64,000 nucleotides of DNA from Agromyces bracchium (GTDB lineage Bacteria; Actinomycetota; Actinomycetes; Actinomycetales; Microbacteriaceae): positions 62,001-126,000 of the forward strand of contig NZ_WMLB01000042.1 of the NCBI RefSeq assembly GCF_009709675.1. The letters are read 5' to 3'. The notes under the pieces were generated by a model that saw only the letters and a program-made list of their open reading frames with translations, was not told where the DNA came from and did no database searches. The first letter of the stretch is position 1, and the number at the start of each line of letters is the position of its first letter. Positions 41,788 through 48,464 of the stretch are shown here, in pieces. The position numbers and the translations under genes are program-made.

Positions 41788-43575
41788 ATGTTGAAGCCCA
41801 AGGCAACCGCGACCCGCGAGCTCGTCTCGCTCAACGGCCTCTGGAAGTTCGCCGTCGACTCCGGCGACCTCGGCGAGCCGTGGGCGGGCCCGCTCGCGAC
41901 GAAGCTCGAGGCGCCCGTGCCCGCGAGCTACAACGACCTCTTCACCGACAGCGCGATCCGCGACCACGTCGGCTGGGTCTGGTACCAGCGCACCGCGCGC
42001 GTGCCGCGCGGCTGGGCCGGGGAGCGCGTCTTCGTGCGCTTCGACGCCGCCACGCACGAGGGCGTCGTCTATGTCGACGACGTCGAGGTCGTCCGGCACG
42101 AGGGCGGCTACCTGCCGTTCGAGGCCGACATCACCGACCACGTCACGGCGGGCGCCGAATTCCGCCTCACTGTCGGCGTGAACAACGTGCTGACCCCCGA
42201 CACGATCCCGCCCGGCCTGGTGAAGGAACTGCCCGGTGGCCGGAAGCAGCAGGGCTACATGCACGACTTCTACAACTACGCAGGCCTCCACCGGTCGGTC
42301 CAGCTGTACAGCGCGCCCGCGACGCGGGTGACGGATGTCACGGTCGTGACCGACGTCGAGGGTTCGACGGGCCTCGTCGGCTACGCCGTCGAGACCAGCG
42401 GCGAGGCAGCGGTGCGCACGACGCTCCGCGACGAGCAGGGCGCGGTCGTCGCGACCGCCGTCGGCGCCGAGGGCACGCTCGAGGTGCCCGACGTCCGCCT
42501 CTGGCAGCCCGGCGCGGCCTACCTCTACGACCTCGCGGTCGAGCTCGTCGAGGGCGACGCCGTGGTCGACGAGTACGCGCTGCACGTCGGCGTCCGCACC
42601 GTCGAGGTGAGGGAGAACCGGTTCCTCATCAACGGCGAGCCGTTCTACTTCACCGGCTTCGGCAAGCACGAGGACATCGCGGTCAAGGGCAAGGGCCACG
42701 ACGACGCCTTCCTGGTGCACGACTTCGAACTCATCGACTGGATCGGCGCGAACTCGTTCCGCACCTCCCACTACCCGTACGCCGAGGAGGTCATGGACTA
42801 CGCCGACCGTCACGGCATCGTCGTGATCGACGAGACGGCTGCGGTCGGCCTGAACAGCCGCATCTCAGGCGGCATCGCCGACCTCATGTCCGCCTTCGGC
42901 GGCGCGAGCGGCGAGGAGGGCTTCGGGCCGAAGATGGCCGAGGCGCACCGCAGGGAGATCCGCGAGCTCATCGCGCGCGACAAGAACCACCCCTCGGTCG
43001 TGATGTGGTCGATCGCGAACGAGCCCGACACCATGGCCGAGGGCACCGACGACTACTTCGAGCCGCTGTTCGCGTACGCGCGCGAGCTCGACCCGACCCG
43101 CCCGGTCACCTTCGTCAACGTGATGATGGCGCCGCCGAACGTCTGCCGCGTCTCGAAGTTCGCCGACGTCATCTGCATCAACCGCTACTACGGCTGGTAC
43201 GTCGACACCGGCGACCTCGCGACGGCCGAGGTGCACCTCGAGGCCGAGCTCCGCGGCTGGGAGCAGATGTATGGCAAGCCCATGATCATGACCGAGTACG
43301 GCGCCGACACGCTGCCCGGCCTGCACTCGGTGTGGGACCAGCCGTGGACGGAGGAGTTCCAGGCGAACCTGCTCGACATGTACCACCGCGTGTTCGACCG
43401 CGTCGACTCGATGGTCGGCGAGCAGGTCTGGAACTTCGCCGACTTCCAGACCTCCGTCGGCATCTTCCGGGTCGACGGCAACAAGAAGGGCGTCTTCACC
43501 CGCGACCGCCGTCCGAAGGCCGTCGCGCACTCGCTGCGCACGCGCTGGACCGCCATCCGCGACGGCCGAGCCTGA
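41788..43575 (+). CDS. uidA: Beta-glucuronidase
   Basis: A 595-aa GH2 glycosidase that releases glucuronate from beta-glucuronides. It has the sugar-binding, immunoglobulin-like and TIM barrel domains in order. The acid/base glutamate is Glu412 in ANEPDT and the nucleophile Glu503 in MTEYGADTLPGLHS, one position from the E. coli enzyme (413 and 504). NRYYGWYVDTGDL and NKKGVFTRDRRPK are also conserved, the latter recognising the carboxylate. No signal peptide is seen, so it acts in the cytoplasm after import. Confidence 0.96.
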   Translation: MLKPKATATRELVSLNGLWKFAVDSGDLGEPWAGPLATKLEAPVPASYNDLFTDSAIRDHVGWVWYQRTARVPRGWAGERVFVRFDAATHEGVVYVDDVEVVRHEGGYLPFEADITDHVTAGAEFRLTVGVNNVLTPDTIPPGLVKELPGGRKQQGYMHDFYNYAGLHRSVQLYSAPATRVTDVTVVTDVEGSTGLVGYAVETSGEAAVRTTLRDEQGAVVATAVGAEGTLEVPDVRLWQPGAAYLYDLAVELVEGDAVVDEYALHVGVRTVEVRENRFLINGEPFYFTGFGKHEDIAVKGKGHDDAFLVHDFELIDWIGANSFRTSHYPYAEEVMDYADRHGIVVIDETAAVGLNSRISGGIADLMSAFGGASGEEGFGPKMAEAHRREIRELIARDKNHPSVVMWSIANEPDTMAEGTDDYFEPLFAYARELDPTRPVTFVNVMMAPPNVCRVSKFADVICINRYYGWYVDTGDLATAEVHLEAELRGWEQMYGKPMIMTEYGADTLPGLHSVWDQPWTEEFQANLLDMYHRVFDRVDSMVGEQVWNFADFQTSVGIFRVDGNKKGVFTRDRRPKAVAHSLRTRWTAIRDGRA

Positions 43576-43581
43576 GCCGTC

Positions 43582-43609
43582 GGGCGCGCCGGCGCCGGCC
43601 GGCGCGCCC
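43582..43609 (+). terminator. Strong hairpin between uidA and the GPH symporter gene
   Basis: GGGCGCGCCGG and its exact complement form an 11-bp stem with a 6-nt loop, 6 bp after the uidA stop. It lies inside the operon and may attenuate, process or protect the mRNA rather than end it. Confidence 0.5.
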
Positions 43610-43688
43610 GCCTCGCCCGATCCCGGGCGACTCGCACCATCCCTCACCTACCCTGTCCACCGCAGATCACCGGCAAAGGAGCCGAGAG

Positions 43689-45188
43689 ATGACCACCACC
43701 TCAGCACCGGACGAGACGTCCACCCCCGCGCCCGGCACGAGACTGGGCAAGCTGCCCAAGCTCGGCTACTTCGGGTACGCCACCGGAGACATGGCGAACA
43801 ACCTCACGTTCACGTTCGCCTCGATGTTCCTGCTCATCTACTACACGGACGTCGCCGGGATCTCGGCTGCGGCCGTCGGCACGCTGTTCCTCGTCCTGCG
43901 CATCTTCGATGCATTCACCGACGTCATCGCCGGCCGCTTGGTCGACAAGACGTACACGAAGCGGTTCGGCAAGTTCCGCCCCTACATCCTGTTCGGCTCA
44001 CTGCCGCTCCTGCTCATCTCGGTGGCCACGTTCCATGTGCCGCAGATCGGCGAGACCGGCATGCTGCTCTACGCCTACGTCACCTACGCGCTGCTCGGCA
44101 TCGCGTACACGCTCGTGAACATCCCCTACGGCTCGCTCGCCGCGGCCATGACCCAGGTGCCGGCCGAGCGCGCCAAGCTCGCGACCGCGCGCACGCTCGG
44201 CGCCGCGATCACGGGCGCGCTCCTCGGGATCTTCGTCTCGCCCCTGCTGACGCCTGAGAACGACCTGCAGCGCATCTTCACGACGATCACGATCGCCTTC
44301 GTCTTCGTCGGCATGGCGCTCTACCTGTTCACCTTCTTCACGACGAAGGAGCGGGTCTTCCGGTCCGTGCCGAGGGTGTCCTTCCGGCAGTCCATGGCGA
44401 CGCTCAAGGGCAACAAGCCGCTCCTGCTGCTGTGCATCAGCTCGCTGCTCATGCTCTCGGGCATGATCTCCTCGGGGACGGCGCAGATCTACCTCATGCG
44501 CGACGTGTTCGACGCCCTCTACCTGGTGCCCGTCACCTCGGGTGCCCAGCTGCTCCTGATCTTCGCCATGGCGCCCTTCGTGCCGATGATCGTCCGTCGC
44601 TTCGGCAAGCGGAACGCGTACATCGGAGGCACCGTCATCGCCGCCGTGGGGGCCACCGTCACGTTCCTCGCACCGGACCAGTGGGTCGCACTCGGCGGAA
44701 CGCTGGTCATGATGCCAGGCGTGATGTTCGTCGCAATGCTCGTCTGGGCGATCGAGGCCGACACCGTCGAGTACGGCGAGTGGAAGACGGGTGTCCGGGC
44801 CGAGGGCATCACGTACGCGGTCTTCTCGTTCACCCGCAAGGCCGGCCAGGCGGTCGGCGGCGCGGTCGCCGCGTACGCGATCGGCATCGGCGGGTATGTG
44901 GCCGGTACCGAGGTCGTCGGCACGTCCGCCGAGTGGGGCATCCGCATCGGTGCGGCTCTCGTGCCGGCGGTCTTCGTGCTGGCCTCCGGGCTCATCATGC
45001 TCGCCTATCCGCTCACCGACCGCGTCCACGCTGAGCTGGTCGCCGAGATCGCGGCGCGTCGCAGCGCCGAGACCGGCGTCGCGGTGACGAGCGAGGACGT
45101 GGAGGAGTCGGTCTCGCTGTCGACCGCAGCGTTCTCGAACGACGAGATCCCCACCGACCCGCGCCCGCGGCGCTGGTTCCGCAAGTAA
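43689..45188 (+). CDS. uidB: GPH family glucuronide:cation symporter (UidB-like)
   Basis: A 499-aa transporter with 12 membrane helices of the glycoside-pentoside-hexuronide family. GYFGYATGDMANNLTFTFASMFLLIYYTDVAGIS and FDAFTDVIAGRLVDKTYTKRFGKFRPYILFG are the family signatures (DxxTD in the latter), and the late DTVEYGEWKTGVRAEGITYAVFSFTRKAGQA is also diagnostic. Context next to uidA points to beta-glucuronide uptake. The gene symbol is by analogy. A GAGCCGAGAG site precedes the ATG. Confidence 0.85.
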   Translation: MTTTSAPDETSTPAPGTRLGKLPKLGYFGYATGDMANNLTFTFASMFLLIYYTDVAGISAAAVGTLFLVLRIFDAFTDVIAGRLVDKTYTKRFGKFRPYILFGSLPLLLISVATFHVPQIGETGMLLYAYVTYALLGIAYTLVNIPYGSLAAAMTQVPAERAKLATARTLGAAITGALLGIFVSPLLTPENDLQRIFTTITIAFVFVGMALYLFTFFTTKERVFRSVPRVSFRQSMATLKGNKPLLLLCISSLLMLSGMISSGTAQIYLMRDVFDALYLVPVTSGAQLLLIFAMAPFVPMIVRRFGKRNAYIGGTVIAAVGATVTFLAPDQWVALGGTLVMMPGVMFVAMLVWAIEADTVEYGEWKTGVRAEGITYAVFSFTRKAGQAVGGAVAAYAIGIGGYVAGTEVVGTSAEWGIRIGAALVPAVFVLASGLIMLAYPLTDRVHAELVAEIAARRSAETGVAVTSEDVEESVSLSTAAFSNDEIPTDPRPRRWFRK

Positions 45189-45192
45189 GCCC

Positions 45193-45228
45193 GCGGGGCG
45201 GGCGCGCCGGGACGCGCGCCCGCCCCGC
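45193..45228 (+). terminator. Strong hairpin between the symporter gene and manD
   Basis: GCGGGGCGGGCGCG and its exact complement form a 14-bp stem with an 8-nt loop, 4 bp after the stop. A GGGAGG ribosome site follows at once before manD. As with the hairpin after uidA, it may tune expression within the operon. Confidence 0.5.
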
Positions 45229-45249
45229 CATCCCGGGAGGTAGCACCCC

Positions 45250-46488
45250 ATGATCATCGACAAGGCTGAGGTCATCGTCACCAGCCCCGACCGCAACTTC
45301 GTCACGCTGAAGCTCACGACGGCCGACGGCCTGACCGGCCTCGGCGATGCGACGCTGAACGGCCGCGAGCTCGCGGTCGTGGCGTACCTGCAGGAGCACG
45401 TCGTGCCGTTGCTGGTCGGCAGCGACGCGAGCCGGATCGAGGACACCTGGCAGTTCCTCTACCGGAGCGCCTACTGGCGTCGCGGTCCGGTCACGATGGC
45501 CTCGATCGCGGCCGTCGACATGGCGCTCTGGGACATCAAGGGCAAGGCCGCCGGGATGCCGGTCTACCAGCTGCTGGGCGGCGCGTCGCGCAACGGGCTC
45601 ATGGCGTACGGGCACGCCTCCGGCAAGGAGCTGCCCGAACTGTTCGACTCCATCAGGGCGCACCAGGAGCAGGGCTACCGTGCCATCCGCGTGCAGACGG
45701 GCGTGCCGACGCTGAAGGCGATCTACGGCATCGCCTCGCAGTCGGCCGACACCGGCGGCGGCGCCGCGCGGTACGACCACGAGCCCGCGCGACGCGGGGC
45801 GAAGCCGGTCGAGGAGGACTGGGACACCCGCGCGTACCTGAACCACTTGCCCGGCGTGTTCGAGGCGGTGCGGAACGAGTTCGGCCCGGACCTCCCGCTT
45901 CTGCACGACGGCCACCACCGGATGACGCCGATCCAGGCGGCGAAGCTCGGCAAGTCGCTCGAGCCGTACGACCTGTTCTGGCTCGAGGACTGCACGCCGG
46001 CGGAGAACCAGGAGGCGCTGCGCCTGGTGCGCCAGCACACGACGACGCCCCTCGCCATCGGCGAGATCTTCAACACGATCTGGGATTTCAAGGACCTGAT
46101 CCGCGACCAGCAGATCGACTACGTGCGCGGTGCGGTCACGCACATGGGCGGCATCTCGCCGTTGAAGAAGACGCTCGACTACGCGGCGATGTACCAGGTG
46201 AAGTCGGGCATGCACGGCCCGACGGACATCTCGCCGGTCGGCATGGCCGCCGCGATGCACCTCGGCCTGTCGATCCACAACTTCGGCATCCAGGAGTACA
46301 TGCAGCACGGCGCGAAGACCGACCAGGTGTTCGAGCAGTCCTTCACCTGGACCGACGGCTACCTCCACCCGGGGGAGAAGCCCGGTCTGGGGGTCGAACT
46401 GAACGTCGACGAGGCCGGGAAGTACCCGTACGAGCAGGCGTACCTGCCGTACAACCGGCTCCTCGACGGAACGGTGCACGATTGGTGA
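45250..46488 (+). CDS. manD: D-mannonate dehydratase, enolase superfamily
   Basis: A 412-aa enzyme of the ManD/RspA group that dehydrates D-mannonate to 2-keto-3-deoxygluconate. The metal ligands are Asp220 (LLHDGHH), Glu246 (WLEDCTPAE) and Glu272 (IGEIFN), spaced 26 residues apart as in characterised ManD enzymes. [13 protein letters not shown] and [11 protein letters not shown] are further barrel-strand motifs. Some family members act on gluconate or are inefficient; the operon supports mannonate. It replaces the unrelated UxuA. A GGGAGG site precedes the ATG. Confidence 0.9.
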   Translation: MIIDKAEVIVTSPDRNFVTLKLTTADGLTGLGDATLNGRELAVVAYLQEHVVPLLVGSDASRIEDTWQFLYRSAYWRRGPVTMASIAAVDMALWDIKGKAAGMPVYQLLGGASRNGLMAYGHASGKELPELFDSIRAHQEQGYRAIRVQTGVPTLKAIYGIASQSADTGGGAARYDHEPARRGAKPVEEDWDTRAYLNHLPGVFEAVRNEFGPDLPLLHDGHHRMTPIQAAKLGKSLEPYDLFWLEDCTPAENQEALRLVRQHTTTPLAIGEIFNTIWDFKDLIRDQQIDYVRGAVTHMGGISPLKKTLDYAAMYQVKSGMHGPTDISPVGMAAAMHLGLSIHNFGIQEYMQHGAKTDQVFEQSFTWTDGYLHPGEKPGLGVELNVDEAGKYPYEQAYLPYNRLLDGTVHDW

Positions 46489-46489
46489 C

Positions 46490-47005
46490 ATGGTGAGTGC
46501 TGCAGTGGGTCCGGTGGTCGTGATGGGCGTGTCCGCCTCGGGGAAGTCGACGATCGGGCATGCACTCGCCGACCGCCTCGGGGTGCCGTTCATCGACGGC
46601 GACGACCTGCACCCGCAGGAGAACGTCGCGAAGATGCGCTCAGGCGTGCCGCTCGTCGACGACGACCGCTGGCCCTGGCTCGACGTCGTGGGCGCGGCGC
46701 TCGCCGAGGGGGCTGCGACGGATGCCGGTGGGGTCGTGATCGCCTGCTCGGCCCTCCGACGCGCCTACCGCGAGCGCATCCTCGCCACGGCGCCCGCGAC
46801 GCGGTTCGTGCACCTCGACCTCACCGAGTCGGCACTGGCCGATCGGGCGGGCGCGCGGGTCGGACACTTCATGCCGCCGGCGCTGCTCGCCTCGCAGCTC
46901 GCGACGCTCGAGGGGCTCGGCTCCGACGAACCCGGCTTCGCCCTCGACGCCGCGGCGCCGGTCCCCGAGATCGTCGATGCGGCCGTGGCGCGACTGGGCG
47001 CGTGA
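46490..47005 (+). CDS. gntK: Gluconokinase (GntK/IdnK type)
   Basis: A 171-aa P-loop kinase: Walker A MGVSASGKST (residues 12-21), FIDGDDLHPQENVAKMRSGVPLVDDDRWPWL, CSALRRAYRE and GHFMPPALLASQLATLE are GntK hallmarks. It phosphorylates D-gluconate to 6-phosphogluconate in known cases. It starts 1 bp after manD and is clearly in the operon, though gluconate is not an intermediate of the glucuronate route. Confidence 0.9.
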   Translation: MVSAAVGPVVVMGVSASGKSTIGHALADRLGVPFIDGDDLHPQENVAKMRSGVPLVDDDRWPWLDVVGAALAEGAATDAGGVVIACSALRRAYRERILATAPATRFVHLDLTESALADRAGARVGHFMPPALLASQLATLEGLGSDEPGFALDAAAPVPEIVDAAVARLGA

Positions 47006-47045
47006 GCCGGGTCGATACGATCGCGGGGACCCGGACGGAGGAGAT

Positions 47046-48077
47046 GTGAGCGATTCGGCACAGGCGAACGGGGCGCGCCGGCGCCCGGGGGGCGCCGCGA
47101 CGATCTACGACGTCGCCGAACTCGCCGGGGTGAACCCGTCGACCGTGTCGCGTGCGCTCGGCAAGCCCGGTCGGGTGAGCGCGGCGACCGAGGCGCGCGT
47201 CCGGGCCGCTGCCGAGCAGTTGCACTTCCGGATGAACCCGATGGCGCGCGCGCTCCCGACGGGTCGCACGAACACGCTCGCGCTCGTCGTCGCCGACATC
47301 ACGAACCCCGTCATCTTCGGCATCGTCCGAGGCGCCGAGCAGGCGGCGAGCGCCGCGGGATGCACCCTCGTCGTGGCCGAGTCGCAGGAGTCGGGTGAGG
47401 CCGAGGGGACCGTGGTCGACCGACTCATGCCGGGGGTCGACGGCATCGTCCTCGCGACCACGCGCCTCGCGTCGGAGCGGATCACCGACATCGCCGGCCG
47501 CACCCCGGTCGTCCTGATCAACCGCGCCGTCGACGGCGTGCCGAGCGTGCTGCCGGATGTCGCGACGGGCGTGCGTGAACTCGTCGGCCATCTCGCCGGT
47601 CTCGGCCACACGTCGCTCGCGTACCTCTCCGGCCCCACGACCTCGTGGGTGAGCGAACGGCGGTGGGAGGCGCTCCTCGACGAGGCCGAGCGCCTCGAGC
47701 TGGGCCTCGTCGAGATCGGGCCGAACCCGCCGACGATCGAGGGCGGCGTCGCCGCCTACCGTCGCGCGCTCGCGTCGCGAGCGACGGCGGTCCTCGCGTT
47801 CAACGACCTCATGGCGATCGGCTTCATGCAGGAGGCCGCACGCAACGGCGTCGTCGTGCCCGATGCGCTGAGCGTCGCCGGCTTCGACGACATCTTCGGC
47901 AGCGAGCTCATCTCGCCGGCGCTGACCACGGTGCGCGCCCCGCTCGTGCTCGCGGGCCAGCTGTCGGTGCAGCGGCTCCTGCGACGAATCGAGGGCGACG
48001 AGACGGATGCCGCGGGGGAGCAGCTGCTCGGCACCGAGCTCGTCGTGCGCGGCTCCACGGCCCCGCCGCCGTCCTGA
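47046..48077 (+). CDS. LacI family transcriptional regulator
   Basis: A 343-aa repressor: helix-turn-helix TIYDVAELAGVNPSTVSRALGKPGRVSAATEARVRAAAEQL (residues about 19-60), then a periplasmic-binding-protein-like sensor with LALVVADITNPVIFGIVRGAEQAA, TRLASERITDIAG and VAGFDDIFGSELISPALTTVRAP. It is most likely the repressor of the glucuronide operon, binding the site at 38903-38920. GACGGAGGAGAT precedes the GTG, and TACGAT at 47016-47021 may be an internal -10 box giving separate expression. Confidence 0.9.
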   Translation: MSDSAQANGARRRPGGAATIYDVAELAGVNPSTVSRALGKPGRVSAATEARVRAAAEQLHFRMNPMARALPTGRTNTLALVVADITNPVIFGIVRGAEQAASAAGCTLVVAESQESGEAEGTVVDRLMPGVDGIVLATTRLASERITDIAGRTPVVLINRAVDGVPSVLPDVATGVRELVGHLAGLGHTSLAYLSGPTTSWVSERRWEALLDEAERLELGLVEIGPNPPTIEGGVAAYRRALASRATAVLAFNDLMAIGFMQEAARNGVVVPDALSVAGFDDIFGSELISPALTTVRAPLVLAGQLSVQRLLRRIEGDETDAAGEQLLGTELVVRGSTAPPPS

Positions 48078-48097
48078 CGCAGGCCGGACCGGCAGCT

Positions 48098-48141
48098 TCA
48101 GGGCTACCCCTGATGCCCGCCTCGCACGCCGTCCGTAGCGT
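48098..48141 (+). promoter_or_regulatory. Candidate promoter with palindrome
   Basis: TCAGGG-CTAC-CCCTGA (48098-48113) is a 6-bp inverted repeat, followed 22 bp later by TAGCGT (48136-48141) as a -10 box. It would start transcription near 48148, just ahead of the structured region and 320 bp before the helicase start. The inverted repeat could be an activator site or the lacI terminator. Confidence 0.4.
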
Positions 48142-48200
48142 TGATCCCGGTCGCGCACCGCGGACACGCAGGGGGAACTGTCACCGCGGGGCCGACCGGA

Positions 48201-48310
48201 GAGCCGGCCGCGCTGGAACCCCACCCGAAGGGGCCGCGCAGGCCGGCTCCCCCCGATCCGGCCGTGCGGCCGGCGCCTTGGGGGAGGCGCCGCCCGCACG
48301 GCGTCGGGGG
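48201..48310 (+). ncRNA. Candidate structured RNA, two adjacent hairpins
   Basis: The 387-bp gap 48078-48464 contains no convincing gene. Hairpin A pairs GAGCCGGCC (48201-48209) with 48241-48249, then GCGC (48210-48213) with 48236-48239 and CCCC (48219-48222) with GGGG (48230-48233). Hairpin B pairs CCCCCGA (48250-48256) with 48304-48310, GCCGTGCGG (48261-48269) with 48294-48302 and GGCGCC (48272-48277) with 48286-48291. Together they could be a small RNA ending at B, or a leader of the helicase mRNA. I could not match either to a known RNA family. Confidence 0.4.
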
Positions 48311-48340
48311 ACGGCCGACACGTCCGGGGCCTCCCCGCAC

Positions 48341-48388
48341 CGAGAAGTCACTCATGCACGGTCCGACCCTGCATCTGGCGACTTCTCG
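48341..48388. repeat. 48-bp palindrome upstream of the DUF3516 helicase
   Basis: CGAGAAGTC (48341-48349) and GACTTCTCG (48380-48388) pair perfectly, with an inner ATGCA/TGCAT. It resembles the window's other palindromic elements in size and build and may be another repeat family with one copy here. Confidence 0.65.
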
Positions 48389-48464
48389 AATCACTGCGTG
48401 ACAGCTCGTCCCGACGAGCACGCCGAGCGGGCGCCGACGCGCCCCATGCGGCAGACTCGAACGG

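Noticed and set aside
46490-47005. The operon kinase as a 2-keto-3-deoxygluconate kinase
   Set aside because: Its motifs are those of the small GntK gluconokinases, not the PfkB-family KDG kinases; the alternative substrate is left as an open question.
48191-48240. GGAGAG followed by CCGAAGGGG, resembling parts of a glycine riboswitch
   Set aside because: The conserved GCAA and TCTCAGG parts are missing, the pairing is different, and the next gene is a helicase rather than a glycine gene.
48141-48401. An 86-aa open frame through the structured intergenic region
   Set aside because: It is Pro/Arg/Gly-rich, lacks a ribosome site and overlaps the strong hairpins and palindrome; the composition follows from the GC stems.
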